DNA of 64,000 bases from UBA5078 sp964538025 (GTDB lineage: Bacteria > Pseudomonadota > Gammaproteobacteria > Pseudomonadales > Pseudohongiellaceae): assembly GCA_964538025.1 (NCBI GenBank), contig CAZICZ010000001.1, forward strand, positions 248,001 through 312,000. The letters are read 5' to 3'. Positions 16,488 through 25,510 of this stretch are shown piece by piece (positions within the stretch are counted from its first letter, which is position 1; the number at the start of each line of letters is the position of its first letter). The notes under the pieces were generated by a model. It searched no databases. It was given only the letters and a program-made list of their open reading frames with translations, and was not told the origin of the DNA. Position numbers and translations under genes: made by a program.

Positions 16488-18056
16488 TCAGGCCTGCACC
16501 CAATAATTCTGCATCATGCCCAGGTCTTCGTGTTCCAGGATATGGCAATGGTAGAGATAAAGGCCGGCGTGATTTTCAAACTTCATCAGCACCTGCACGC
16601 GCTCTCCCGGCAGCACCACGACCACATCCTTGAGACCGTAATCGGTAAACCCCGCACTGAGCGTGCGGTGCACGGCATCGCTCTCACCAGCACGGGTGCG
16701 GGAGAGCACCCGGAACTGCACATTGTGGACATGCATCGGATGCGCCATCTGCATCATGCCCCCCATGCCCATGCCCATTCCCATGCCCATGCCCATCGCG
16801 GCATCGTTGGCGAACTCCCATACCTCGGTGCTGCCCAGCGCGACGCGGCTGTCATCGGCCACATCCTGCATGCCCGCAAAGGTGCGGTTATTGAGCAGAA
16901 AACTGCCCATGCGCATGGAAATCTGCACGGTGCGCGGGGACTGCGTATTGCGCGCGTCCTGCAGTGACAGGGCGGGGAAACGGCTCAAGTTGCCGGGTGC
17001 CGGTGTGGCCGTCGCAGCGGCCGCCGTCATGCGGAAGGTGGCAATGGGACGCGACCCGTCCTGCAGCGGCGCCCCGCTCTGGTCCGCTGTGAAATTTTGC
17101 AGTGAGGGCGTGTAGGAATCCGCCAGCAAACTGAGCGTGGCATCGGAGGCCAGCAGGGAAAAATCAACCCATACCTCGACACGCTCCGCCACCCCGAGCG
17201 TGAGAGTGTCCTGCTCTCGCGCGTCCTCGAGCAATCCGCCATCGGTCCCGATCACGGTGAAGGGACGGCCGTCGCTCCAGCGCAGGTGGTACAAGGTGGC
17301 ATTCGACCCGTTAAACAAACGCAGCCGGTGCCCGGTGCGCGCAACATCCGTGGTAAACCCGGCACGCCCGTTGACCAGCACCGTTTCGCCACTGAATCCC
17401 ATCATCCAGTTGTGGCGCATGGTGCCAATGTAGACGAGCTGATTGTCGGCATCGAAACTGCGGTCCTGAATGACCAGCGGAATATCCTGCTCCCCGGCGG
17501 GCAAGCCGGCCTGCGCTTCCTCCTCATCTTCGACGATCAGCAGACCCGCCAGCCCCTGATAGACCTGATAGGACGTGCGCTCGTGGGGGTGCGGGTGAAA
17601 CCAGTAGGTGCCCGCCCGGGTGGTGATGTCGAATTCGTATACGGTGGTTTGCCCGGGATCGATGGCGTACATGGGATGGCCGTCCATGCGCTGGGGAATG
17701 TTCAGCCCATGCCAATGCACGATGCTGGCCTCCGGCAACTGGTTCTCGAAGATCACGCGCAGCTTCTGCCCCCGGCGCAGACGTAGCACGGGAATATGCG
17801 AGGAACCGATCAAGGCGTCGAGCACGCCCGGATCGCCGCGTAGCACCTGTGCGGCGTAATGCCACAACTGGGTCTGCGCGCCTTCGCGCAGGGAAACGTT
17901 GGCGCGCTGGGCCGTCAGCCGGATTTCGACATCCGGTGAAAACCCGGGGTCCGCCTGTGCAGGCGCGATGCGTGGCATCTGGGCGAACGCACGAATCGGG
18001 GCCCCCAGGCACACGCCTCCGGCAGAAAGATGTTTGAGAAAGTCGCGTCGCTGCAT
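16488..18056 (-). CDS. multicopper oxidase (CueO/bilirubin-oxidase-like), Tat-exported
   Basis: Periplasmic copper oxidase of 522 aa, likely oxidising Cu(I) or phenolic substrates with reduction of O2 to water. The N-terminus has a twin-arginine motif, QRRDFLKHL. All four copper motifs are present: HWHGLN (114-119), WFHPHPH (152-158), HPMHVHNVQF, and HCHILEHEDLGMM near the C-terminus, which includes the type 1 copper ligands. Just before HPMHVH is a run of alternating Met-Gly and further Met residues, encoded by near-perfect hexamer repeats at about 16765-16796. Met-rich segments in CueO-like enzymes bind Cu(I). The DUF1326 gene follows on the same strand. Confidence 0.93.
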   Translation of the reverse strand: MQRRDFLKHLSAGGVCLGAPIRAFAQMPRIAPAQADPGFSPDVEIRLTAQRANVSLREGAQTQLWHYAAQVLRGDPGVLDALIGSSHIPVLRLRRGQKLRVIFENQLPEASIVHWHGLNIPQRMDGHPMYAIDPGQTTVYEFDITTRAGTYWFHPHPHERTSYQVYQGLAGLLIVEDEEEAQAGLPAGEQDIPLVIQDRSFDADNQLVYIGTMRHNWMMGFSGETVLVNGRAGFTTDVARTGHRLRLFNGSNATLYHLRWSDGRPFTVIGTDGGLLEDAREQDTLTLGVAERVEVWVDFSLLASDATLSLLADSYTPSLQNFTADQSGAPLQDGSRPIATFRMTAAAATATPAPGNLSRFPALSLQDARNTQSPRTVQISMRMGSFLLNNRTFAGMQDVADDSRVALGSTEVWEFANDAAMGMGMGMGMGMGGMMQMAHPMHVHNVQFRVLSRTRAGESDAVHRTLSAGFTDYGLKDVVVVLPGERVQVLMKFENHAGLYLYHCHILEHEDLGMMQNYWVQA

Positions 18057-18236
18057 GGGCGGAATCCCTGTCGATGGGTGGATCTACAGAGAGGGAGTTA
18101 AGCATTCCCGACGCGGTGGAACAAGCCTCAACGTGGCCCCAGCACCCCCTATCGGACAGGGGAAAAGGCATCCGTTGACGCAGATCAAGCGAACGCGCTG
18201 CCAGTCACCGATGGTGGTCACCGGCAGCGGTGAGGG

Positions 18237-19097
18237 TCAGTTGACAGCGAGCACGTCGCAATCGAGTTTGTCGAGGATTTTCTGGGCGGTGGTGCCCACC
18301 AGAACGCCTTGCGCCCCACTACGCTTGGACACGCCCAACACGACGGCATCGGCCTTCAGGGCAAAGGCTTTTTCCGGGATCACACGCTTGGCATCGCCAC
18401 GCACGATATGGAAATTGGCCCGGGGGACTTCGAAGGCATGCGCCAGTGTGGCCTCATCGTCGTCGGGATGGGGCTCCTCTCCGGCAATCAGATGGCTGAA
18501 ATCGGGCTTGCGGGAGGTGGCGGCAATCACGTGCAGGGGCAGGCCGGTAAATTCGGCCATCTGCTGGGCGTGCTTGATGACGGCGTTGTTCAGACCGATG
18601 TGGCCCTCATCCTTGGATTCGATGTCCAGCGCCGCGAGGATCACCTTGCCACTGAAACTCTTGCGCTCACGCACCAGCAACACGGGCGAGGGGCTGTGGC
18701 GCATGATGGTGAAATCGGACGTGCTGTGCAGCAAACGCTGCAGCTTGCCATGCCGGAACGTGGACTTGATGACCAGATCGGCATCGGCCCGCAACGCGGC
18801 GCGGCTGACCGCTGCATACCAGTCGGCCGTCCAGTAGCAATCCTGCTGCATCTTCAGCCCTTTGGCCTTGTAGGGCGCTGCCATGTCGGCAACTTTTGCC
18901 TTTCAGACTTTGAGTTCTGCGAGCTTGCCGGACTTGCGAGACGCTGCGTCTCCCATCGCTTCAACAGACTTGTGAATTGCCGAGAAGGCAGTGACGCGCC
19001 CCTTGCTTTTCTGGGCAATGGCGGTGGCACGTTCGAGGGCCGGTTGATCATCCCGCGTGGGATCGATGACGACAAACAGTTTCTTGTAGAGGCTCAT
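18237..19097 (-). pseudogene. UspE-type tandem universal stress protein gene interrupted by in-frame TGA
   Basis: A two-domain universal stress protein of about 286 codons is split by TGA at 18903-18905. The first part (MSLYKKLFVVIDPTRD..., ending ELKV) is the start of UspA domain 1. After the TGA the same frame continues without a shift into KAKVADMAAPYKAKGLK..., the rest of domain 1, and a full second domain ending GTTAQKILDKLDCDVLAVN. The ATG at 18884 could restart translation. The simplest explanation is a TGG-to-TGA nonsense change, since a Trp would fit a helix here. A sequencing error is also possible. I see no sign of selenocysteine insertion. Confidence 0.75.
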
Positions 19098-19371
19098 AAA
19101 GGCGTGTCTCTCGGGTTGCTCGTGAAAGTCTGGGCAGAGGATAAACACTCTGCCTACGGGTGTCCACCACTCGCCGGACCCGCGAAAACTGCGCTTGATT
19201 TGGCGCAAAATCGGGTGTCGCGGCTTCCGCCGTGGCGCTGGTCAGCGCGCTTGTTCCGGCGGATAATGGCGGCCATCTAAGCGAACCTTAAGCTCGCTGT
19301 GCGACTATGTGACCCGAATGATCTCGGTTTCTTTTCACCCTGATCCGAACCACCCAACTGGAGAGTGAATA

Positions 19372-19797
19372 ATGGTAGAACCCAACATCGCAGGAGGCCT
19401 GATCGGCGGCAGTCTGATCGGTATCTCCAGTCTGATGATGCTGTTATTGCTGGGGCGCATCACCGGCATCGCGGGCATCCTGACTGGCGTCATCACCTGG
19501 AACCGCAACGATGGGCTGCCGTGGCGCATTGCCTTCATCGCCGGGCTCGTCGTGGGGGCTGTGCTCTACATTGTCCTGACCGGACATCCGCTACCGCTGG
19601 AGATGCAGGCAAGCGGACCCCTTCTGATTGTCGCCGGTCTGCTCGTCGGTCTGGGCACGCGCCTGGGCTCCGGCTGCACGTCGGGGCACGGCGTGTGCGG
19701 CATCGCACGCCGCTCACCGCGTTCATTTGTTTCAACGGCCACCTTCATGCTCGTGGCGGTCATTACTGTGTATGTGACGAGGCACCTTTTAACATGA
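19372..19797 (+). CDS. YeeE/YedE-family membrane protein, first half
   Basis: Inner-membrane protein of 141 aa with four hydrophobic helices. It contains the family signature GLGTRLGSGCTSGHGVCGIARRS, which holds the conserved Cys residues of YeeE/YedE (TsuA-type) proteins, some of which import thiosulfate. GGAGAG lies about 16 bases upstream. Its stop overlaps the start of the next gene (ATGA), so the pair probably forms one two-component transporter. The substrate is inferred from the family only. Confidence 0.87.
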   Translation: MVEPNIAGGLIGGSLIGISSLMMLLLLGRITGIAGILTGVITWNRNDGLPWRIAFIAGLVVGAVLYIVLTGHPLPLEMQASGPLLIVAGLLVGLGTRLGSGCTSGHGVCGIARRSPRSFVSTATFMLVAVITVYVTRHLLT

Positions 19798-20216
19798 AAA
19801 TGTCTCTTGCAGCCCTTTTTAGCGGCATTGTATTCGGCCTCGGACTCTCCATTTCCGAGATGATCAATCCCGCCCGTGTCATCGGCTTTCTCGATATCGC
19901 GGGGGAGTGGGACCTGACCCTGATGCTGGTCATGGGCAGCGCCCTGGCCTTCACCGTGATCGGTTTTCCGCTGATTACCCGCAAGGCACACCCCTTGCTG
20001 GCAGAGAAATTCATGCTGCCGACCAAAACCTCGCTCGACATGCCGCTGGTCGGCGGTGCCGTGCTTTTCGGTATTGGCTGGGGGCTGGCAGGTCTGTGTC
20101 CCGGCCCGGCGATTGCAGGCATGGCGTCTCTGGAACCGGGTGTCTTTCTTTTCGTGGCGGCCATGGTCGCAGGTCAGGCTATCGGCATAGCGGTCGAGAA
20201 AAAGATCGCCGCCTGA
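19794..20216 (+). CDS. DUF6691/YeeE-family membrane protein, second half
   Basis: Inner-membrane protein of 140 aa, partner of the preceding gene through a 4-bp ATGA overlap. The conserved features are SEMINPARVIGFLD near the N-terminus and GIGWGLAGLCPGPAIAG near the C-terminus, the second containing the Cys of the family. Four helices are visible. Together with its neighbour it matches the split form of the fused YeeE protein. An intrinsic terminator follows within 20 bp. Confidence 0.87.
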   Translation: MKMSLAALFSGIVFGLGLSISEMINPARVIGFLDIAGEWDLTLMLVMGSALAFTVIGFPLITRKAHPLLAEKFMLPTKTSLDMPLVGGAVLFGIGWGLAGLCPGPAIAGMASLEPGVFLFVAAMVAGQAIGIAVEKKIAA

Positions 20217-20232
20217 TCGATAAGGCCCCAAC

Positions 20233-20272
20233 AAAAAAGCCCGCCCCGACACCGCGTCGGAGCGGGCTTTTT
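20233..20272. terminator. bidirectional intrinsic terminator
   Basis: A long hairpin (AAAAAGCCCGC... paired with ...GCGGGCTTTTT) has an inner CCGAC/GTCGG extension. It carries an A-run on the left and a T-run on the right, so it can terminate both the YeeE pair (plus) and the convergent copper receptor gene (minus). Confidence 0.9.
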
Positions 20273-20281
20273 GACATCCGC

Positions 20282-22348
20282 TCAGAAGGAATATTGCGCC
20301 TTGAGCCACGCAGTTCTGCCCGGTTCATTCACGCGGGCTGTCTGGTCAAAGCCGGGGATCGCAGTGCCCGCGCGGCTGATGTGCTCCGCATAGGCCTTGT
20401 CCAGCAGGTTGTCGATGCCGGCGGTCACCAGCAGACGTTCGCTGGGTTTCCAGCCCCCGTTGAACGAGAGAACCGTGGTGGCACCGGTGACCCCGATGTC
20501 CTGTCCCGCGATGTTGCCGCTGCCCACGTCCACCCGGTCCTGCTTCGCAATCGCCCGCCACAGCAGGCCAGCCGACCACACCGCATTGTCATACTGAAGA
20601 TTCACGCGCGCTTCCAGCGGCGGCAGCTGCGGGAGTGTGCGCCCGTCGGTGTCATTGGCTCCCCGCACAGAGGCCAGAGTGAACTCGGTGCGCCAGTTTG
20701 TAGAAACACGGTATTGCGCATCGATCTCGAGCCCCCAGGAGCGGGCATCCACATTGCGGGCGATGCTCGCCAGCCGTGTGGCCATCACGCCGCCCATGCC
20801 CATGGCAGGCTTGTTCACGCCGGACTGGATCAGAATGAAATCCTCGATTTCGTTATAGAACGCCGAGACGCTGCCGCTGAGTTTCTCGCCCCGGTAAATC
20901 AGGCCCGTATCCAGTTGCGTCAGGTTCTCGGCGCGGGTGTTCATGGCGCTGACCGATGTGGCCGACTCCTTGCTCACCAGTTCCCAGTAATCGGGAAAGC
21001 GCTCGTTGTGTCCCACGCCCACGTAGAAGGTGGAATCGATGGCCGCGAGCCCGGTTTCGACGCGCACAAAGCCGCTGTGCAGAGTCTCGCGGCGCGTCTG
21101 TCCGGCCGTGGGATTCGGCGCACTCGTCATCATGCTGAGCGCCACGGTTTGTCGCGCATCCTTGACGCGCCAGTCATCCGCTCGTAGCCCCCCGATGACC
21201 CGGCTGTCCGCGCCGACGTTCCAGCCCAGTTCGGCAAAAATCCCGGTCTGGGAAAAGGCGGCGTCTTCCACGCGCGGCAGGTCCTGATAGCGGGTCCTGT
21301 TCTGATTCATCGTGCTGCGGTTGGTATGCGTGTTGTCCTGCGTATCAATGCCCACAACGAGGTCGGTGGTGGCACTGGGCACCAGGCTCACCATGATTTT
21401 GCCCCCCGTCGTGGTGCGGTCGGGGTTCATGGCAACCGGCGTCGCCATCATGCCCGTGGGGGTGCGCAGGCTGTAGTTGTCCATCACGTGGTCCACCCGG
21501 TTGGTATAGGCCTGCAGCTCCACTTTTTTGACCACTTCGCCAATATTGCTTTGGGTGAAACTGACCCCGAGATTTTCCCGCGCAAAACGGGAGCCATCGA
21601 CACTGCGATCCGCATAGGCAGCCTCGCCATCGCTGCGGGCACCGCTCAGTTCAAGTCGGGTGTTGTCCGTGGGCGTCCACGCCAGGCTCAGCTGGGTATT
21701 CCAGCGCCGGTAGGCAGAGTGCACCGCGGTGCCATTGCCATCCTTGTAATTGTCCTGCTCCGCATTGGTGGCGGCACCTCGCAGGCTGAACTGGGGTGTG
21801 CTGACAGTGGCATCCAGCACCTCGTCATGGCGCCCGAAGCTGCCCGCCAGCAGGCTGGTGTGGACGGCGAGTTCGGATTGTTCGGGACGTTGCTGTTCAC
21901 GCTCGAACAACACGACGCCCGCCGAGTTTCCCGGTCCGTGCTTCACGGACTGGGGCCCCTTGATGATCTCGATGCGATCAAAGGCCTCAGGGAAAATATA
22001 GGCCGTGGGCGGGTCCATGCGGTTTCCGCAGCCTCCCAGGATCGATTCACCGTCCACCAGCATGGACAGGCGTGATCCGGCCATGCCGCGAAAAACCGGA
22101 TCCCCGTCGGCGCCCCCTTTGCGGATGACCGAGAAACCGGGAATGGTCTTGAGATAATCCGCCCCGTCGTGGGCCGGCACCGGCTGTCGCGGGGCCTTGG
22201 GGTTGGTGGACACATTCAGCGGAACATCGGTTTTCACGCCCGTGACGACCATCTCTTCCAGCAGGGCCGGAGCCTCGCTGGCGAGAAGGGTGGAAGACGC
22301 GGTGGCAGAGAGTATGGCGGCAACGAGTGCCTTGCGACGCAGGATCAT
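20282..22348 (-). CDS. oprC: TonB-dependent copper receptor, OprC/NosA type
   Basis: Outer-membrane TonB-dependent receptor of 688 aa for copper uptake. A signal peptide precedes the TonB-box-like EEMVVTG. The plug has the stretch diagnostic for the OprC family: GGCGNRMDPPTAYIFPE, then DRIEIIKGPQSVKHGPGNSAGVVLFER. The barrel ends in an aromatic residue (AQYSF). Methionine-rich loops such as MMATPVAMN and MGMGGVM fit a Cu ligand. It starts at 22348 beside a palindromic sequence that may be its operator. The multicopper oxidase and PiuC genes lie nearby on the same strand. Confidence 0.92.
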   Translation of the reverse strand: MILRRKALVAAILSATASSTLLASEAPALLEEMVVTGVKTDVPLNVSTNPKAPRQPVPAHDGADYLKTIPGFSVIRKGGADGDPVFRGMAGSRLSMLVDGESILGGCGNRMDPPTAYIFPEAFDRIEIIKGPQSVKHGPGNSAGVVLFEREQQRPEQSELAVHTSLLAGSFGRHDEVLDATVSTPQFSLRGAATNAEQDNYKDGNGTAVHSAYRRWNTQLSLAWTPTDNTRLELSGARSDGEAAYADRSVDGSRFARENLGVSFTQSNIGEVVKKVELQAYTNRVDHVMDNYSLRTPTGMMATPVAMNPDRTTTGGKIMVSLVPSATTDLVVGIDTQDNTHTNRSTMNQNRTRYQDLPRVEDAAFSQTGIFAELGWNVGADSRVIGGLRADDWRVKDARQTVALSMMTSAPNPTAGQTRRETLHSGFVRVETGLAAIDSTFYVGVGHNERFPDYWELVSKESATSVSAMNTRAENLTQLDTGLIYRGEKLSGSVSAFYNEIEDFILIQSGVNKPAMGMGGVMATRLASIARNVDARSWGLEIDAQYRVSTNWRTEFTLASVRGANDTDGRTLPQLPPLEARVNLQYDNAVWSAGLLWRAIAKQDRVDVGSGNIAGQDIGVTGATTVLSFNGGWKPSERLLVTAGIDNLLDKAYAEHISRAGTAIPGFDQTARVNEPGRTAWLKAQYSF

Positions 22349-22360
22349 GTGATTCCCCCC

Positions 22361-22389
22361 AATATTGAGTTACTTTCGGTAACAGTATT
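22361..22389. promoter_or_regulatory. imperfect palindrome upstream of oprC (candidate operator)
   Basis: GTTAC (22369-22373) and GTAAC (22379-22383) flank a 5-bp centre and are extended by AATATT on one side and GTATTG on the other. It lies 13-41 bp upstream of the oprC start, in a position suited to repression. The binding protein is unknown. Confidence 0.4.
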
Positions 22390-22435
22390 GAGGGAAGTGT
22401 CCGCCTGTCTCAATGTGGCATAGTGTCGCAGCGTC

Positions 22436-23113
22436 TCAGGGCGTCGCCCAGCGCCGGAGCAGATTGTGATAAACGCCGGTTTGCGCGATCAGCGCCTCAT
22501 GGTTTCCGACCTCCGCGCGCAGCCGGTTGATTGCCATGTCCAGATCGAACAGCAGCGTGCGCTGGCCATCGTCCCGCACGAGCGATTGAATCCAGAAGAA
22601 CGCACACAGCCGACTGCCGCGCGTGACTGCTGTCACGCGATGCAGGCTGGTCGAGGGATACAGAATCAGCGAGCCCGCCGCCAGCTTGACCTTGTGAGCC
22701 CCATAGGTGTCATCGATCAGCAGCTCCCCGCCCTCGTAGTCCTCCGGCTCCGACAAGAATAGCGTCGCGGAAAGATCGGTCCGCAATTGCCCCCCCTGGG
22801 GCAGCGCGCGGATGGCATTGTCCACATGGTTGCCAAAATGCTCCCCGTTTTCGTAGCGGTTGAACAAGGGCGGAAAGACCCGCTGAGGCAGCGCCGCCGA
22901 CACAAACAAGGGCGTGCGCTGCAAGGCCTGCAGGATGAGCTGCCCGCACTGCTGGGCCGCAGGCGCGTCCTGCGGCAATTGCCGGTTGTGTTTGGCGAGC
23001 GCCGACTGATGCCCCGCGGTCAACTTGCCATCCACCCAGGGGGCTGCCAGCAATGTGTCCCGCATCTGCGCGACCTGTGCCTTGTCGAGCACGTCGTGTA
23101 TTTCGAGCAACAT
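22436..23113 (-). CDS. piuC: PKHD-type Fe(II)/2-oxoglutarate dioxygenase PiuC
   Basis: Iron-dependent dioxygenase of 225 aa. The iron-binding triad is His96 and Asp98 (HVD) with His158 (LHRV), and Arg168 binds 2-oxoglutarate. The N-terminal segments WVDGKLTAG, NRYENGEHFGNHVDNA and SLVRDD match the PiuC/YbiX family. These enzymes are commonly encoded beside catecholate siderophore receptors, as here, where the receptor gene ends 8 bp upstream. It is probably in the same Fur-controlled transcript. Confidence 0.93.
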   Translation of the reverse strand: MLLEIHDVLDKAQVAQMRDTLLAAPWVDGKLTAGHQSALAKHNRQLPQDAPAAQQCGQLILQALQRTPLFVSAALPQRVFPPLFNRYENGEHFGNHVDNAIRALPQGGQLRTDLSATLFLSEPEDYEGGELLIDDTYGAHKVKLAAGSLILYPSTSLHRVTAVTRGSRLCAFFWIQSLVRDDGQRTLLFDLDMAINRLRAEVGNHEALIAQTGVYHNLLRRWATP

Positions 23114-23121
23114 GGCGCCTC

Positions 23122-25320
23122 CTAAAAGTTCAACGAGGCGCTGAGCAGCACCGAGCGGCCCAACCCGGGAATGAAATGCCCGCCGCCCACAAAGTCGATA
23201 TAGCGCTCATCCGTGAGGTTCTGCACGTTCAGGCGCAAGCCCAGGTGTTCATTCACCTCCATGCTCGCCGTCGCTTCCATGACCCAGTAGGCCGGGGCGG
23301 AGCGCGTGTTGGCCACATTCGTGAAGCGCTCGTCCACGTATTGCCCGCCAAGACCAAGCTCGATGCGATCACTAAGGGTATAGCTGCTCCACAGGTTGAA
23401 GCTGTGACGCGGCGAATTGTCCAGTGACTTGCCAATCTGGCTCAGATCGAGACTGCGAGTAATCTCCGTTTCCAGATAGGTATAGCCTGCGAATGCACCG
23501 AAACGGTCGGTGAGCTGCCCGGCAAGCCCGAGCTCCACGCCCCGCACACGTTGCTCCCCCTTGAGCACCAGCACGTCGTTGGGATCCGTCGGGTCCTGCG
23601 TCCGTGCATTGGTTTTTTCAGTGTGGAAAACAGCGGCGCTGAACAGCATGCGGCGGTTCAGCACCTGCCACTTGGTGCCAAGTTCCAGCGTGCGGTTCTC
23701 CTCCGGATCGAGATCTTCGATGCCGGGATTACGACTGCCCGTGGCAATCGACAAGGCCTCGGCCGTCGGGTTGAACGAGGTGCCATAGCCGAGGTACACA
23801 CTACCCTCCGGCACGGGCTTGTAAACCAGACCGGCACGGGTGCTCAGCATCTTGTCCGTCCGTTCCAGTTCGGGACTGCCATCCGGCGCAAAGTCGAGCG
23901 CAAATGCATCCCAGCGCGCCCCCAGATTGAGCTGCACCTTCGGCGTAATCGCGATGGAGTCCGACACGTAGACGGCATAGGACGTCGAATCCGAGGTGCT
24001 GGCCGTGCCCGTGCGCGCATAGGCCTCCCGATAGGCATCGCCCGGCGTGGGGCGGTACAGATCCGTGGGCGGCGAATCGCTGCCGGTGACAACCTGCGTG
24101 TAGCGGGTCTGGTCTTCCACCGTCACCTCTGCCCCCAGCAACAGGCGGTGCTCAAAATGCTCTCCGGGATTCAATGTCAGGGCCAGGTTGCTCTGATTGC
24201 TGAGAATGCCATCGGTCTGGTCACGTTCCTTTTCGTCACTGCGGCGAATGTCCGTGCTGGCATCGCTGAGAAACCGGGGCGCGGTAATCAACGAGTCACG
24301 GCGGGTCTCTCCCCAACGGCTGATATTCTGGAACTGCACAGCGTCGCTGAAGCGGTGATCCACCTGCACGGTGGCCAGGGACGTGGCGATCTCCTCGAAG
24401 TCCCGCGCACGCAAGCCATACCAGTTGCTGTAGGACACGGGCGGCGCGCTGTCAGCGTAATCCTCCAGGGGCACATTGCTGGCGGGCACCCAGGGAATCC
24501 CGTAATCGGGGACATTGTCCTGTTCCATGCGGAACAGGCTCAGGCTGATCGTTGTGTCCGTCTCGAGCCCAAAGCTGATGGTTGGGGCAATGCCCCAGCG
24601 GTGATTGGCCACCTCATCGCGCCCGGCGATGTCCTGATCGTGAACCAACATGGCCAGCCGGAAGGCTGCATCGTCCACGCCCGCCAGCGCACGGTTCACG
24701 TCCAGTGTCACGCGGGTATAGTCATCCGACCCCTTCGCCACCGAAGTCAGCGTGAGGTCCTCCAGACGGGCGCGCTTGCTGACGAGATTGATCGAGCCGC
24801 CGGTTGACCCGCGTCCGGAGTAATCCGAGGATGGCCCTTTCACCACCTCGACCTGTTCAAGATTGAAGGGGTCACGCGTGTAGCCGCCAAAGTCGCGCAC
24901 ATTGTCCACGAAGATATCGGTGCGGGCGCTATAGCCCCGAATGCTGAGCTGGTCTCCCGCGGGCGTTCCCCCCTCCCCTGCCTGCATGCTGATGCCAGAG
25001 ACATTGCGCAGCACATCGCGCAGGGTGCTCGCTGCACGCTCGGTGATGAGATTCTCGGGCACAACGGTCACCGTCTGTGCCGTGTCCAAAAGGGAGCGCC
25101 GAAACTTCATCGAGGCTGCCTGCGAGCCAAGCTGTTCACCCACTACCTGAATCACTGGAGCGTCGGCGATGGCTTCGGTCTCCTGCTGGGCCTGCACGGT
25201 GGGCATGGCAAGGCTGGTCCCGATAGCAAGGCTCAGGGCACTGGCGCGAAAATGGGGTCTGGCAGTCCGGGGGGCCAGACGAGCGGAGGGGGAAAGAACA
25301 AGAGGCGTGTGGCGTGTCAT
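23122..25320 (-). CDS. TonB-dependent catecholate siderophore receptor (Fiu/PiuA-like)
   Basis: Outer-membrane ferric-siderophore receptor of 732 aa. From the ATG at 25320 (AGGA upstream) a signal peptide ends VQA before QQE. The plug has TAQTVTVVPENLI and LSIRGYSARTDIFVDNVRDFGGYTRDPFNLEQ, typical of the Fiu/CirA group. The barrel ends SASLNF with the terminal Phe. PiuC follows 8 bp downstream. Two Fur-box-like sequences lie 50-100 bp upstream of the start, so iron-limited expression is expected. An in-frame extension to 25410 would overlap these boxes and is rejected. Confidence 0.92.
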   Translation of the reverse strand: MTRHTPLVLSPSARLAPRTARPHFRASALSLAIGTSLAMPTVQAQQETEAIADAPVIQVVGEQLGSQAASMKFRRSLLDTAQTVTVVPENLITERAASTLRDVLRNVSGISMQAGEGGTPAGDQLSIRGYSARTDIFVDNVRDFGGYTRDPFNLEQVEVVKGPSSDYSGRGSTGGSINLVSKRARLEDLTLTSVAKGSDDYTRVTLDVNRALAGVDDAAFRLAMLVHDQDIAGRDEVANHRWGIAPTISFGLETDTTISLSLFRMEQDNVPDYGIPWVPASNVPLEDYADSAPPVSYSNWYGLRARDFEEIATSLATVQVDHRFSDAVQFQNISRWGETRRDSLITAPRFLSDASTDIRRSDEKERDQTDGILSNQSNLALTLNPGEHFEHRLLLGAEVTVEDQTRYTQVVTGSDSPPTDLYRPTPGDAYREAYARTGTASTSDSTSYAVYVSDSIAITPKVQLNLGARWDAFALDFAPDGSPELERTDKMLSTRAGLVYKPVPEGSVYLGYGTSFNPTAEALSIATGSRNPGIEDLDPEENRTLELGTKWQVLNRRMLFSAAVFHTEKTNARTQDPTDPNDVLVLKGEQRVRGVELGLAGQLTDRFGAFAGYTYLETEITRSLDLSQIGKSLDNSPRHSFNLWSSYTLSDRIELGLGGQYVDERFTNVANTRSAPAYWVMEATASMEVNEHLGLRLNVQNLTDERYIDFVGGGHFIPGLGRSVLLSASLNF

Positions 25321-25370
25321 GGCAAGAATCCTGTGAGAAGAAGCAAAAACAAATCGCGAACGATCTAAAC

Positions 25371-25388
25371 GAGAAGCATTATCATTTA
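25371..25388. promoter_or_regulatory. Fur box 1
   Basis: On the minus strand this reads TAAATGATAATGCTTCTC, a good match to the Fur consensus GATAATGATAATCATTATC. It sits about 50 bp upstream of the siderophore receptor start. Confidence 0.7.
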
Positions 25389-25397
25389 GATCGTACG

Positions 25398-25421
25398 CAA
25401 ATGCAAACAATTCTCATTTGA
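25398..25421. promoter_or_regulatory. Fur box 2
   Basis: The minus strand reads AATGAGAATTGTTTGCATT, a 7-1-7 type Fur site with about 10 of 14 palindrome positions kept. It lies next to the first box, as in promoters tightly repressed by Fur. Confidence 0.6.
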
Positions 25422-25510
25422 GATTTGTAAAGCTCGCGTCCTCGTGCCGGAACGCTTGCCCGTCCGGGTCTTGAGGTCTTCTGCTTTTGAGAGGAAGAGG
25501 GGATGCGAGA

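Noticed and set aside
18903..18905. TGA as selenocysteine codon
   Set aside because: No catalytic Cys/Sec position is known at this place in universal stress proteins and no SECIS-like stem is evident. A nonsense change is simpler.
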